From: Allantophomopsis cytisporea
Taxonomy: Eukaryota; Ascomycota; Leotiomycetes; Phacidiales; Phacidiaceae
Assembly (NCBI GenBank): GCA_024752435.1
Contig: CP103031.1
Span: 372,001-436,000, forward strand
Reading direction: 5' to 3'
Length of the DNA stretch: 64,000 nt
Position numbers and translations under genes: made by a program. Positions within the stretch are counted from its first letter, which is position 1. Each line of letters opens with the position of its first letter. This document shows, in pieces, positions 1-13,539 of this stretch. A model generated the notes under the pieces. That model did not search any database and had not been told where the DNA came from. It saw nothing but the letters and a program-made list of their open reading frames with translations.

Positions 1-1662
1 CAAGAGTATTAAGCTTGGACTGAAGAGGGGTAACCTCTGGATCTTCACGAAGTGACATGAGAGTTTTACCATAACTGGAGTTGACACCAGTAGATGTGGC
101 AAGGAAAGTTCCCACACCTTCTGTGACCTGAGCACCAGATAGAATAAAAGGGTCAACCTTGCGAAGATCCTCGTGGTTCTCGATTGCGCGCCATGCTTCA
201 TCTGCAGGCTTCTTGCGCAAAAGATCCGATTCTCCAGTGGCCTGAGACTCGTCACACTTGACATTGTGGCCCTCGATAAAGATACCATCGACTGGAACCA
301 TATCTCCTGGCTCCAAGTGAACGACATCTCCAACCAAGATATCAAACACCGAAATTTCCTGAGACTTGCCAGAACGAATGATCTTTACATTTCGATCCTG
401 CTTTTTCTTGTTTAGTTTTACGAATTGGCGTTCCTTTTGATAATCGTTCAAAGATCCCACAATAGTGACGACCAAGATAGCGATGATAATAGCGACACCC
501 TCAACCCATTCGATAGGTGGGTTCTCAGCATCGTGCTTGGTGCCGAATGTTTGATATAGACCAACACCCAGTGAAATAGCTGCAGCTGCAGTAAGTAGGA
601 TTAAGACCTTATCGTTATAAGTGATCCACACCAATTGAAGGAAGCTTTTGCCCTTCTTCACGGGTAACCGGTTGTCGCTGAAGATACGTTTACGATCCCC
701 AAAGCCTTCTTCTGCCTTCTTCCGTCGTTGAGAACTTGTTGTAGCGTTTGTCGTGGTTCTCACTACCGGCGTCTTCCTATCTTCGGGATAATCCTTTCCA
801 GAATCCTTGCCAGCAGCTTTTCGAGCCTCATCGAAGGTAACAGTTCCATCCAGAGACATTTCATCCGAGCTCAATCCCGAATGTCGATCTGTCCGTAATC
901 CCCTTTCTAAGCCTGCCAAACCTCCAAGCGCATAAAACGCAGACAAGCTCTTTGGGTTAATGAGCTTGTTCAATTGTCCTTGCGAGTAAGCAAATTTATT
1001 ATCCTCCACTTTAAAATCCTCCTCTGTTCCTGGATCTGGCAACAAAGCCTCATCGTCGTTCATAATGTCCTCATTCCCGGTCATTTTCCCAGCTGAATTG
1101 TCGCCATGTGTTGAACCCCCTGAAGAGGTTGCCAGATAGGTATCTCCTCCATAACTTGTTGTAGAGTGGTATCCCTCATCCGAGTCGACCGAGTTCTGCC
1201 TTGATCGCGATCCTGGGACTGCCAAAAATGCCCCCTGTGCCCCTAGAGTGGGTTTTGTGGGTGACGATATGTTGTGTGGTGAGGTCGGTCTACTTTCTCT
1301 ACTATCGATGGATGTCGTTGCTCGTAGCTCTGAAATAGATCCGTGACTGGGCTGGCTTGAATGGCCGAAAGACCATGCTTGATTCCCTGAGGGGTTTTCG
1401 GTGGTAGAGGGACTTATGCCCTCGCCCTGTAAAGATGATGGAGAGTTAGATAAAGCTCGCAGAGCAAAGCCATCTGACTCTTCTCTCGGTGGACTGGTGC
1501 TACTGACAGCGGATGTGTCAATGGTAATGGTAGGCCTATACATGTTTGGATTGTTAGTTGCAAATTCTAGGAGATACCTCGACCATGATATGTAGGTACT
1601 CACGCTCGTTGACGCCTGGCGCCTGGACTTGGCAATGGCGAAGCATCGTTTGAATCTGACAT
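1..1662 (-). CDS. Vacuolar/plasma-membrane Ca2+-transporting P-type ATPase (PMC1/NCA-2 type), 5' part
   Basis: This is the N-terminal half of a PMCA-type calcium pump, which uses ATP to move Ca2+ out of the cytosol, in fungi usually into the vacuole. Exon 1 is 1604-1662 (ATG at 1662), the intron is 1536-1603 (GTGAGT...TATAG), and exon 2 runs from 1535 off the window edge. A Ser/Thr/Pro-rich cytosolic leader comes first. Next is a conserved stretch reading NPKSLSAFYALGGLAGLERGL, then two hydrophobic segments around the sequence VLILLTAAAAISLGVGLYQ and WVEGVAIIIAILVVTIVGS. The actuator domain follows, with the TGES signature in CDESQATGESD and the GVNSSYGKTLMSLREDPE segment. The phosphorylation loop (DKTG) and the other membrane helices lie outside the window. 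Family assignment is secure. Calling it PMC1 rather than another PMCA paralogue is inference. Confidence 0.93.
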
Positions 1663-2104
1663 TGTGATCGAGGGAATTGCACAAGCCTAGCCTCTCGCCG
1701 CAGTCCTGAAATCCTGGAGAGTTCCAGCTGGCAGATGAACAAGTGTGGCTTGCTAAGGAGAATATGGACTATCGACTATCGACGTCTTCATCGGTGAGTG
1801 GCTTGTTCGTGGCTGTGCTGTGCTGTGCTATCCTATTCTGGTGGCCAAACTGAGAGGGAGAAGAAGAAAAAAAAGCGGAGAGAGAGCGTCACAGGAAGAA
1901 GGGTATATAAGTAATAGGATGCCCAGGTTTGCTCAGAAGATGGCTGATGACTTAGAGTTCGGGCCAAGATGAATGGGTCCGGGTTGAGATAGAGTGAATT
2001 GGCACGACGTCAGGGACGAGGAAGGGCGATTGTGGAGCTCCGCAAAGCTACTTGTCCATGCCGGAGGTAGAAGAGGGGGAGGACGTTTGTACAATGCGTG
2101 TCAA

Positions 2105-2140
2105 AGTGAAGTGAAGTGAAGTGAAGTGAGTGAAGTGAAG
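2105..2140. repeat. (GTGAA)n microsatellite
   Basis: About seven GTGAA units with one interruption lie upstream of the Ca2+-ATPase. It is visible directly in the sequence. Confidence 0.9.
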
Positions 2141-3177
2141 TACTGCGTAAAGTGAACACCGAGAAATGGTAAGTTGTAGTCGTGGTATGTATCTTTGCAG
2201 TAGCTCGATCGTCCAATATGCACAAAAGAATGGCACATCAAAGCAGATGGGTAAAGGCGGATAGAGATACGCGCCAGAGCTACCATGGCCCCCCCTCCGT
2301 TTTAAGCAGCAGTCGCAAACGAGACTCGGAGATAGTGCTGAATGGTGCAGAATGGTGCAGAATGGTAGTGAACGGTCATGAATACTATTTATCGTTATAT
2401 CGTGCCGGGTGTGGTCCAAAGACTAACGACTAAGGTATCAACGGACGGTGCAGGCTCCGCGCATTTCACAGACAGTCTTATGGGGGGATTTAGTTTGGTC
2501 TGTTGCGTCTAGTTGACTGCACACCACCTACTACTGTAGGAGTGAGAGGGATGAGAGGAGGAGGAGGAGGAGGACTAGGAATGGAATACGATTAAAAGCA
2601 TGAAGATCATAAATCTGTACAAAGGGGTTGAGTGTTTCCAAGCACAGAGAGTTGACCCCAATCTTTTCTTCTGTCGTTGCTTCTATATCTTGCTTGAATG
2701 TCTCGGGCGTTGGAGGACCCTGGGAGTAAGGAAGGTAAAGCTGTTTGTGGAGGTTGGAAGGGCACGAAGGTTTTCTTACTCAATTCAGGCTGAGGTTGGG
2801 GCGGGTTTGATGGATTACTATCTACGGAGGGGGCTTTTTTCCTTCTCTCTCGATCAAAGGCGTTTTTTGCCGTTGTATCTTGTGCCACTCTTGTGCCACT
2901 CTTGTGCTCCTTACTATGCGGTACATAGACTTATTGTTCTTCCGTACTTATGTAGGTAAAAAGGGTAGGAGTATGTAGTGGCACGTAGTCGCGTGGAGAT
3001 GGAGATTTCGAATTATCGTAGAGGGGAGGGAGATGCGCATCATGTTGTCTACTCTTCATCATTATTGTGCCAGTATTTATCCCCCTTCTCCATTGTCTTT
3101 AATTCTTCCACTTTATTTCATGTTAAATATCAAACAGTCTTGTCTTTTATCCCTCTCCGTTCTTTGTCTTCTTGGTT

Positions 3178-3215
3178 CTCTCCTCTCCTCTCCTCTCCTC
3201 TCCTCTCTTCTCCTC
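3178..3215. repeat. (CTCTC)n pyrimidine microsatellite
   Basis: Tandem TCCTC/CTCTC units give a strand-asymmetric pyrimidine tract of almost 40 nt. Confidence 0.9.
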
Positions 3216-3534
3216 AACATCCTTTTCCATTCTTCCTGTTGGAAGAGAAGTAAGTTACGTGCAACTGACAGTCCGATACACACAGAAAGTACGTTGCGGT
3301 ACAGTTCTGCCCTTGTCCATCACTCACAGCCCCCCCATGTCTGTGATTGTCTTGGCGCAACGAGGCGCAGCACTGAAGGTCTGTGCACTCTCCACCAATG
3401 TGCACTAAGCTTCAGAGCTAGGGTGTGAGCACCCTTGTACTGCCGTATGGTCCATCGTAACCATGAGAACCCAGCACAGCGGCAACCATTCACAAATGGG
3501 AGAAAGCCTCATTCAATCAATAGAAAATGCTACT

Positions 3535-3582
3535 CCAACACAACACAACACAACACAACACACAACATAACACAACAACACC
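3535..3582. repeat. (CAACA)n microsatellite
   Basis: Imperfect CAACA units with a few substitutions (CACAACATAA). No associated gene is seen. Confidence 0.85.
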
Positions 3583-6500
3583 ATGTTACAAAAACACCCG
3601 AAACAATCAGTCAACATGAAGTTCGAGGCTTATCGTCCAACCAGGTTCACTCAATCAAACCAGTTGGTTCAACGTGATAAGGTCCAATAAAGTCCCGCAT
3701 ACAAAGTTTGGTTTTTACTTCAGGTAAGGATTTGAAAGAACCTTTGATCGGCCTTTGATCATCACCATCATATGTATGTTGCTTACCTACCATATAAATC
3801 ATGAGGCCATACATATCACTCACTATTCTCTCGTACCTACATAGGTATGTATGGACATGGAGTACGCATGTGCACACACAAAGATACACAGTGGGTGCGG
3901 ACCATTTCATCACGCGTGTATCGGAATACGCAGTACACGCAATGATTAAATGATTCCGACATTGCATCAAGTCACTACGACATCCTCCAAAAGGCGAATA
4001 CCGTGAAGATTCATCACCTGAATCTCATATGAAGTCAATCATCACATTGTCAAGTCAATGACCCTTTACCCCATCAGGTAGCTCAAGTTACCTATCCTGG
4101 CGACATGTCACAATGGTACCTGAGCAATCCCCACCGAAATGTATCACAGCTGTTAAATTCCAGTCATAGAGGATAATCCTTGCCAACAAGCAATCATATC
4201 TGTAATTCAACCCGACCCTTCCTCGGCCACTATTCGAGGCTCAACTCGACTCACAGACATCAGCGCTTGAATATTTCATATAAGAAGTGATTACTGTTAT
4301 GTATGCTCATGCTACATATCCTATGTTGCCCTCGTTCACGGGGGTTTTTTTTTGCATGACAGACCCGCTTCGCAAAAGTCATGCTTAAAGGACAATGATA
4401 TTGACATGGTACGAAGATGATTGAAAAGAGTATGCGAAGCACGCATAACATACAATCGATTTTTGAGATGAACAGATGTTTACAACCTTACGCGCATATG
4501 CCATGATCTCCATAATGCAATGCTGCCATCCAACACACGAGTTCGAACGTATTCAGCCTCATCACCTCTGCCCACCGCCGCCGTATCATAAATCGCTCTA
4601 TTCCACACCACGGTTGACTGCTCTCGGTTTCGGTTTCAGCAGCAACTCAAGTTGACCGTTCACGAAAAGTCTCATAGCCGTCGCTAATCGTTACTGTACG
4701 GAGAAGGTGGGCTAAGAGAGGCTTTAGCGTGCGTGTGCGTGTGTGTGGATTAAAGACGGGAGAGTCAGTCAACGCTACATCGTTGACTTCTCTGATCCTC
4801 AGCGCGTGTCTTTTCCCTCTACCGTCACCGATGTTCGAGCTCCAACCCTTTTTCCTGACGGACACAGCACCTTTAGACGAGGCGACGAAAGGATCTCAGA
4901 GGTTGAGGGAAATCCTCTCATAGAAAAGCAGTGCCTGAGTGTGCCTTAGCCGATTAATATTCTGCCCCGCGAATCAGAGACATCGAAGAGTGACAAGGGA
5001 CGTTGAAATCTTCCGATAGAGTATTATTATGGGTACCAAGTGTGTACTACCTTACATACTATGTACAGACATCACATAGGTATGTATGTAGAGTACGCTT
5101 TAGGCCCCCACTCAAGAAGCTCCTGAAGGTGAATTGCCGACATGCTCTCAGTCCTTGTTCATATTAACATTTCGCAATTGGAAATGTTCAAAAACAATCA
5201 CCAACCAGCAACATGCATGGACAATCGCCACCTACTGCGGCATTCTCATTCATACCTGACAACCAATGTCGCGGAAGTTCCGAATTGAAAAAGTGGGATT
5301 ACACAGGACAACTCATTAATGAGCATCTTGTATTCGTACGCAGCATCCATCAAAGTGGCCATTAATTTGATTGGCAAATTTCCAGGTCTGGAGAGGTCGG
5401 AGATCATCAGTTAGCTTTGAGCATAGCCGTCAAGAAAACGCCCCTCGCCTTCGCATATCATAGTATTTAGTTCGCATGGCCTCGATTTCGAGAAGGGAGA
5501 TCTGCGGAGGGCCGCACCAATTGAGTAGGCGAGCGAATAGTAGAAATCCACAGAACGAGTCATGGATTCAATAGTAAGTACAGTACAGTACAGTAAGTTT
5601 GGGATTACGGAGGCTCGGGATGCCGGTGTACAAATTCGCCTGTGTTCGATTGAGATGACCGACTATGGCAGGCGAGGCGAGTATCATGCAGTCTGGGCGA
5701 GTGAGTGAGACGTCGAGTGAGAGTGACAATGACAGTCAGAGCACCTGACACCTCCCTCTTTCCAACGGCCAAGCGCCCGATAGACGCCGTTACCTAAAAC
5801 ACAAAATCTTCCGCGAGGCTGTGCAGCCTTCTAACGCAATTCATTTGCTCTAATCCGCTCCTGCTAGCTGGGCCTGGAACCTGGTATATAGTCCGCCACC
5901 ACCCAAGTCTGCCCGGCTCGACGCGCACGCCCAGAGAGTTAAAGTGTACAAGTCAAGAGGTGAGAATCTCAGTCTGACATGACAGCTGGTGCAGATCCTC
6001 GAAATATCGGGTTTGTGGCTTTTGTAGCTCTTTCTCCGATACCTACGCCTGGAGATAATCATAGACGTCTAATCGATACGAGATATTAGTCTAGGTACAT
6101 GATTGGGGGGTTCCTTACACCTGGATGAGTCTACTACGTACGAGGGTAGTAATCCGGCCTCACCCATGCCTGCTTTACCTGAATTGACCGATTACATGCA
6201 TGCAAATCGAAACTATGTATCAAATTATCTTATCGACCTCATGTCAAGATGACATATCACTACATCTACATCTCTTCAATGTAGATATTCACTTGACGAT
6301 GCTGAGGTATGCCTGATCGCCTACACTCAGAGTCAGGCTACACATTCAGTTTCATACTCTTCGTTCTACCGAATCTGATAATCAGCCCAATCGATATCTG
6401 ACCCCCATTACCACCTGACAGCTGACAGCCACTCGGGTCTTCCAACCACGCTCTTCCAGCCAAGGCAGACCGATGCCAAAACATCACGGCCAGTCCGTTT

Positions 6501-7253
6501 CACAAGGCGGCGGAGCACTTTTGCTTATGCAGCCAAATGGTCGCCTTAAGGCAAAACGCATAAACTGGTGTGGACATCAAGTCCTATATCTCGTGCTAAC
6601 CATTGCCAATGCTTGGACAAGCATTGGCAACGCCACCTAATAAATACCTCGCGCCTGCGCACTTTCCCAACGTAACTTTTGAATTTTTTTGATAGTTGGG
6701 TAAAGGTATGGTTTGCATAAATGCTTGCTGGCTTGGAAGGGCCACAGTGGGGTGTTGATTTGGGTCGTTACCGTGCAGCAACAAAGCGTCGCTGGTATGG
6801 TATGTAACATTCCTGTGCCTCTTGATACCCGGGCCTATACCCGTATCAAAGGTGACTACGTAGAATAAAGCAATCTATCAACAAAACTAAATCAAACCTC
6901 AATCTACACTCATTTCATTTTTCAGCATCAACATCCACTACACCCATCATTCCGCCTTGCTCCGCCGCACCAGCTAATCTTCACCGTCTACTCCTCCCCA
7001 TCCTCCCCATCCTCCCCATCTCACAAATGCATCCCCATTCCAAGCTCCATAATCACCGCACTTCACATCTTCGTATTGCCGTATCTACACATCCCAATCT
7101 ACAAAATCCAAAATCCCGCATCAAACCGCCCCTCCCCCCATCGACATCCCCGAAAATCGAGTCAGATCGCACGACAAACATGCATGCATGCAAACCACCC
7201 CGTCCCAAGCACCTCCTCCCTTCCCCCTCGGGTAAAGATGACCTGAGACTGCC

Positions 7254-7753
7254 ATGGATCCTCCTGCTCAGCCACGCTGCCGGTGGGGTAGCAGCCTATG
7301 CGGTGAGTATGCGGAAGACATGCGATATCTCCCTTCTTCGTTCGTTCCACGCGGTAGAGGTAGAGGTAAGTTCTATCCCGTGAGCAGATCAGATCGATCG
7401 GTGTGGATTGTTCGTGCTTGTCGTGCTGTCTGCTTGCGTGTGGTGCTTGCGTTGCCTTCGCTTGCCATTGTGGCTGAGTTTGGTTTTGTGGGATTGTCAG
7501 GGGCGAGGTGCATGTTGGGGTTTGGTGTTGGCTTTTGGCTCTTGAGGGCGGTATGGGTCTCGTGTGGAGGAGCTGGGAGGTGTGTTGTTTCGAGGTTGGG
7601 TGTTGATTCTTGCTTGAGTTCTGCTGTGCCGAGTAGATCATATGTGTATATTTGCATATTCCTGATCAGCTGCTGATGGGGTTTGTGCTGCATTGCATTG
7701 TAGAAGGTGCTGCGGCAGGTTTGTGTATGTTCAAATGCTTGTCTTGGTCATGA
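7254..7753 (+). CDS. Weak candidate small two-exon gene
   Basis: An ATG in good context (GCCATGGAT) follows a leader-like CA/CT-rich stretch. Reading 7254-7365, a GTAAGT donor at 7366 and a TTGTAG acceptor at 7702-7703 gives exon 2 at 7704-7753 and a 53-residue product. The product starts MDPPAQPRCRWGSSL and ends MFKCLSWS. The implied intron (338 nt) is long for this genome and no family is recognised. An alternative is a non-coding transcript starting near 6.88 kb, or nothing at all. Confidence 0.15.
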
Positions 7754-9402
7754 TATCCGGTATTGATGTTTTTTTTGCAAGTGTATTGTGAAGGAAGGTG
7801 TGGGTTCGCATTCGATAGCGAAATTATATCAATTGTTTGTTGGAAGTAGAGAGGGGTATTTCAAAGTCATCTCTTGAGCAGACTGGTCTGATATCTCTTT
7901 CCGAGTTCAACTTGAAGCATTTGACACGTCGAATTGATCTCCACATTCGTTGAAATGGATGGTTGTGGGGGAAATTAGCCATTGCATCACCGTGACTCTT
8001 CATTGTAGTATGTATAATGGCCAACTAGGCGTAGTATAGATTCAAAAGGTCGAGAGGCCAATCAATGTTTGATTGATGTAGGTAATGTAGTATCTGTCGA
8101 ATAGCTCAGATCATCCTAGATATACAAGATATAGATGAAATTATTATCGATTTTTGTTAGACAGACTGGTTCTTGATATAGGACATTACGTATAAGTCAT
8201 AAGATATTGAAATTGAGAGTACTTCAAGAATTCAAGAAAAGAACAATGGTAATAATTTAGCTGAAGTTATAACATATGCGATGTTTCTTGCATTTTGTAG
8301 GTGTTTACTTTCCATTCCAACACAGAGCTCTTGCGAGGATTTTCTTGATGGGCTTTACTACTTTCCTTGCTGTTGAATACCAAATGTTCTCAATATTTGA
8401 ATTCATAAGACGAAGATCTTTTGTTGTCTGTATCCTTATAGACCTCACTGCGCGTTGTACAGAATTTACTTATGGACCTGAATTGGACAACATAGTCTTT
8501 TCAATTTTGTAAACTTCTGTATTAGGCAATACCGTCCCAAAGCCTCACACATTCCCGAAAAATCTCTATACGTAGCATAGAACACATTCTGCTTTCCTTT
8601 AGATCAGCCCGGTGTCCATAATGTGCTGTATATACGAAACTCTGCTTGTATACACAAAACCTCTCACCAGTAGTAATTGATCTTATTGGAAGCGTAATCT
8701 ATGGATCATCCCCATTGTATGCTCTCTTGGATTTCTGTTGACCACAGTTGAAAAGCTATAAAACCATGTATTCATATATGAAGGTCTCAGAGAGACCTCT
8801 ACCAGAACTAGACTTGATTCCCGTGCCAGACATAGAGATGCGTGGTCCTGGCTTCGATTACCATGTAATCATTGTCAACGTTTGGCCCGTTGCGACTATT
8901 CATCTTTTCATTATCCCTCAATGCCTGGAAGTAGTTGTCTTAAAGATATCACCATAGAAAAACTTTATAGAGCAATTTGTCCTACGCGGACTTGACTGAC
9001 TATATTTACTCGTCAAAAGTGTTTAAGATCTTTTCAAAGGCTAGGAGATAGCATAGATAGCTATATATAAATAAAGGAGTAGGAATATGCAAATTGCAGA
9101 ATAAGTAAAGTCACGTCGCTGCAACAGATATCTCTGGTATAATACAAATACACTGATGCTCTCCTCAGGTCAGTGCTCATATTAGTCTGATTATCGAGTC
9201 TAAATTATCTAAACAGTACAGGTTCTGCAAGCCGTGATATATCGCTCAACGTTCAGAATAATAACCCCCCCCTCCCCCACAGGAAAATCCCAGGCCTGAA
9301 CAGCGGGTTTTTATCAAAGCTCGGGACCAGCTCATTATTTTCCAGAGCTTGCTCTAACTCTTCCTATGACACGTGTGTCCTGGACTAGAAGCCAGCAGTC
9401 CC

Positions 9403-11314
9403 TTACTTTCTCCTCTGCTTGAGATCTGATTGAATAATGTCTGCCGCTCGCTCGGCCACTGCATACACTGTCGATTGAACGTTGCCAGAAGGAATGATTG
9501 GGAAGACACTCGCATCGACAATTCGTAGATTCCGAGTTCCATAAACCTTCAAGTTCCCGTCAACAACACCTCCACTCTCACGTGGCAGCATGGCGCATGA
9601 TGATGTGAGGTGCCAGTTGGAAATGAAGGTCTCCTTTGAGAGACGCTTTGCGGTGTCTAGATCGTTTACAGGGCCATCATGATGAAGACGACGGCCGTCC
9701 TTTTTCAACAAGCCCGCCAATGGCTGGGCAGCAGCAAGCTTTTCCATCCACAACACGTGTCTGGCATGAACCTCGCGGTCGAGTGGATGAGAAAGGTATC
9801 GTGGGTCTACCAGTGGTGCTGCAGAAGGATCCGAAGATAGCGCATGCACAGAACCACGAGATAGGGGGTGATTGAGAACAGATACAATGGTGATATACTT
9901 GCCATCTGCACTCATATTGAAACAATCTTTCAAAGCTACACCATTTCTTGGATTGGTTTGGAAAGGAACCAGGTGGTATTGTCCTGATACACCTTCCTTA
10001 GTCGAAAGCATCTGGCGGATCACACTGCGTTGGCGTTGGTATGATGGGAACCCGGGTGTATCGTCGGAGGCAAGGTCTTGTGCGAAGAGCGCCTCATACT
10101 CTGCTGTTGGAATATCTACCAATGGCATGAAAGAAGAGGAGATTGAACAGACGCTCAACGGTCCTACACCTTGACTTGCTGCCAACATAGCTGCCTGAGC
10201 TACCTCTGGCTGACGTAGAGCGTCTCCAGAATCTTGGCCGTCAGCTATTTCCCAGCTGAAAGGCACGAGACCGTGGTCCTGTAGATTCTCGCCGACATTT
10301 GGGTTATCAATCACCACATCGATTCCTACACTTTTCAGATGCGCGGCAGACCCTATGCCGGAGATCTCCAACAAATGCGGAGACTTGATGGTTCCCGCTG
10401 CTAGGATAACTTCTTCCTTGGCAGAAATCTCAAATTCGGCTCCGTGTTTGGTGCGTACTCGAACGCCTGTTGCGGAGTGAAGCCCATCTCGCCCTGGTTG
10501 TAGATTTATACGTTCGACTGTAGTCTCAGTAAGAACAACCAGATTTTGCCGCTTGGCGATCTCAGGAGAATAGTAGGATGAGCCAGCGTGGCTTCTAGTC
10601 CCGGTCTTTGGATCTATCGAGCCTGGGTTGATAAAAGCGCCGACCGAAGCACCAGAAAATGGGTCGCCACTGATCTTAAAGCCCAAGCTGTCGAATGTCT
10701 TAGGCCATGCCTCATTGAAGCTTGGGTAACTTTCACCATATGACACTTGAAGAGGGCCACTGTGACCTTGAGCGTTAATGTCTAAATAATCTAAGCTCAA
10801 CTTTTGGCGAACTTCTTTCGAAGGATCTGTCATGGTGTGGAATTTCTTCAGGTATGGATGAATGGTTTCCCAATTCCAGCCAGGGTTGCCGAGCTTCTCC
10901 CAAGCATTGTAGCTAGCCTTCGAAGGATAAACGACCATACCAAAGTTGATAGCACTTGTTCCTCCAAGAGTACGACCCCTTGGCTGTGCTATCAGTCTGT
11001 CATTGAGTTCCGCCTATATCAAATTAGTAAATTGCGCATTTATCCTGAATTCGAAGACGGACCTGAGGGCTGCTCGTAAAGTTCCAATCAAAGTCTGGGT
11101 CACCAAGTGTAGAAACTGCAAGACCAGGCGTCTTGATCCGGGGATCATCAACACGATTAGCACCGGCCTCAATAACAAGAACGCGGATGGTCGAGTCCTC
11201 AGTCAACCTAGACGCAACAGCTAGACCTGAGGTACCACCTCCGACTACAATATAGTCAAAGTCCTTGGTAATCAAGGGGTCCAAGGAAGAGGTGTCTAAA
11301 ATAACGGGAGCCAT
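9403..11314 (-). CDS. GMC-family FAD oxidoreductase
   Basis: Predicted FAD-dependent glucose-methanol-choline oxidoreductase of 620 residues, oxidising an alcohol substrate not identifiable from sequence. Exon 1 is 11063-11314, the intron 11014-11062 (branch TTTACTAAT, end ATATAG), and exon 2 9403-11013. The FAD-binding loop is YIVVGGGTSGLAVASRL at about residues 21-37. The GMC signature GRTLGGTSAINFG is near residue 100. The C-terminal domain carries the catalytic pair: His in SNWHLTSSCAM and Asn in IPSGNVQST. This is the His/Asn arrangement of dehydrogenase- and oxidase-type members. There is no signal peptide, so it is probably intracellular, unlike secreted aryl-alcohol oxidases. No biosynthetic-cluster genes lie next to it. 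Confidence 0.93.
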
Positions 11315-13539
11315 GATGAATGATTTTGAACGGACGATATTATGTGATATTATACAATATTGAAAGCTGAGAAGATGAAGATGAAGAGGATGATAATTGG
11401 AATGAACTGCTGCATACTGCCACGCTTTATATCTGTATCCTAAGCCATCTGTTACGCAGACTCGGATTCGTTATTTCCAGCTTCAGATATGAATATCCAC
11501 TCATCTTCTTGGTATGGATCATGCATGAGACAAATCGCCAGTGTCCAGGTGAATGGGAACAGGCATGCGATTCTCAGGATTTCTGGACCCCATGTTCGTG
11601 TGTATTGCAACAACATACGATGCCCTGTATAAACTTTAACATACTTTCCGATGTGAAACTTAGGATTCTTATGCAAAGGTCATCCTTCTGGGCTCTCTAT
11701 TTCAACACATAGGTACCGATGTAATGACTTCGTGAATCTCAGAAGCTATTCTAATTCATCACGAAAAGAATCTTTGCAAACTCAGCCAGCCTCACGAGGC
11801 CCGTAAATAAGTCGGTTCCTTCAGCCTCGAACCCCATGCACGAAGCTACTGCCGCGGACTTCGGTAACTGTTTCACTTACGCATCCGCATAACTGCACAA
11901 TTGGGGGACAGTCCAGCAAGACGATCTGTGCCCGAGTATTGTTAACAAATGCATATCTTTTGCCCATCTTTGATGCTTATCCTCTCGGTTACCTCAATTG
12001 ACTGACATTCGCTACGTAAAAATGCTCTCAATGTCTCATGTTGCTCCCTCAATGTCTTACGCCGGCCGTTCCCACACTACGAATCTACCCCACATCCCCA
12101 TTTCCGCGTGCACGCGACCTCTCTAGTGAAGAAAGAAAGCCTCATCCGACTGAGTCCATACGTCGATTATATCTTGACTTCTTGTCAGCAACTATCACCA
12201 ATAGGCAAGAATCGCCAAGAGTATCAAGACGATGTTAATTTCTCCCCTACTATGTCAAACATGAAGCAGAATTCCGCAAGATTTTGTGTGGTCCTAGTGT
12301 TTCATTCCTTAGCAAAACATACCTATATCAGGAGGTAATACTTCTGGACTTTTTGTGCCTCCATTCTCCGCCTCGCTTATTTGTGACAGTTGCTAGGAAA
12401 GAGATATGTTCCTGTGTAGATACAACAGGCACATAGGTAGGGCGAGAACGATGATAGAAAAAGAGAGGGGGAGAGGAAGGAAGAGAGAACAAAAGCAGGC
12501 CAAGAACCATGGCCATATTGGGTCCGTAATGAGATAAGCGAGGTAGGTATATTATATCAGGATTATCTACTGCTGTTGATTTCATCTTCTTCACGTCTAT
12601 AACAGATCCTCCTGTTGATAAATCCTTAAATGAAAGAAATCGCTTTGATCTCTCGAACTCCATTGCTCCCTATATTCGGCGATCCTTTGATAACGCAACG
12701 TTGTAAAATGGTGGTTTGAAGTGGATCGAGTGCCTACAATAATGATGTTAGCCAGCGGGCAATTATCTACTAGATGAAGAGTCGAGTGGTTTGCCTTTGT
12801 GACTGTCGTGACTGGGGACTTCTAATGCTTTAGTACATGTGAAATGGGCCAAGTCCAGGTACAGAATCATCTCTCTTTCTTCGGTTTTGACGATCATCCG
12901 CTCTACTGATAGTACTACGGAGTTATTAGAACATTGGATCGTCAACCGTTGCAACATTCTTTTTTCTCTCCCCTGGTGCCCCAACTACTTACTCCATACT
13001 ACGTACAAATCCCTCCCCTTAGACCGGGGCATTGAGACTTCTGTAGTTGACACTCATAATATCGTAAGGGGAAGTCGCTGAGGAACTACCTTGAGAAGTC
13101 AATACCGCTTTGCCCGTGAAATAGTTATTATAGAATGAATAGCCCCTGGTAGCAAATTTCAGTTTGGTTCTCAACTGGCATCAGCTACGAGAATCTGACT
13201 GATTATATAAAACCACTCAACATCTTAGAACATTGAATAATTCGAAGGATCAGCAATAGCCATTGATAGATGCGATAGGTTATGTAGGTTGTAAGGAGAG
13301 TGCTGTTGATACGTCATCTGCACTTTAAACTCAATAAGATCTATACGCACGTGATGTCGCTGGCGCGACTTTTATCTTATCAGTTTAAGCTTTGGACGCG
13401 TTACTCGTCAATACTCGTGAATGAACGCGTTTGGAGAGGACGATCATAACAACATCCAATTGCTTGAAAAGCACGATCATAGCATCACAAAGAACAAGAA
13501 TTAACGCCTATATATATAATGCACATGCCGTAGACCGTC
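11315..13539. other. Intergenic region, 2.2 kb
   Basis: This region lies between the GMC oxidoreductase and DNA2, which are divergently transcribed, so it should hold both promoters. Only short, motif-free open frames are present. Confidence 0.7.

Larger units (their letters stand above)
1663..9402. other. Long intergenic region, 7.7 kb, no convincing gene
   Basis: All open frames here are short, overlap one another on both strands and lack family motifs. The first kilobase upstream of the Ca2+-ATPase is rich in simple repeats and probably holds its promoter. A pyrimidine- and CA-rich stretch at about 6880-7030, including three copies of CCTCCCCATC-like units, looks like a fungal 5' leader. 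It precedes a weak two-exon candidate at 7254. The 7.75-9.4 kb part is AT-rich, with nothing recognisable. Confidence 0.6.

Noticed and set aside
2048..2419. 123-codon minus-strand frame upstream of the Ca2+-ATPase
   Set aside because: It is made largely of translated simple repeats (HFTSLHFT units from GTGAA), overlaps frames on both strands and has no domain.
7027..7383. 118-codon frame with an ATG in the leader-like region
   Set aside because: It has a His/Pro/Ser-rich composition from CA/CT-rich DNA and no motif; the 7254 frame is a slightly better but still weak candidate.
9403..13539. Secondary-metabolite or detoxification cluster around the GMC oxidoreductase
   Set aside because: The neighbours are empty DNA and DNA2, with no synthase, P450 or transporter nearby.
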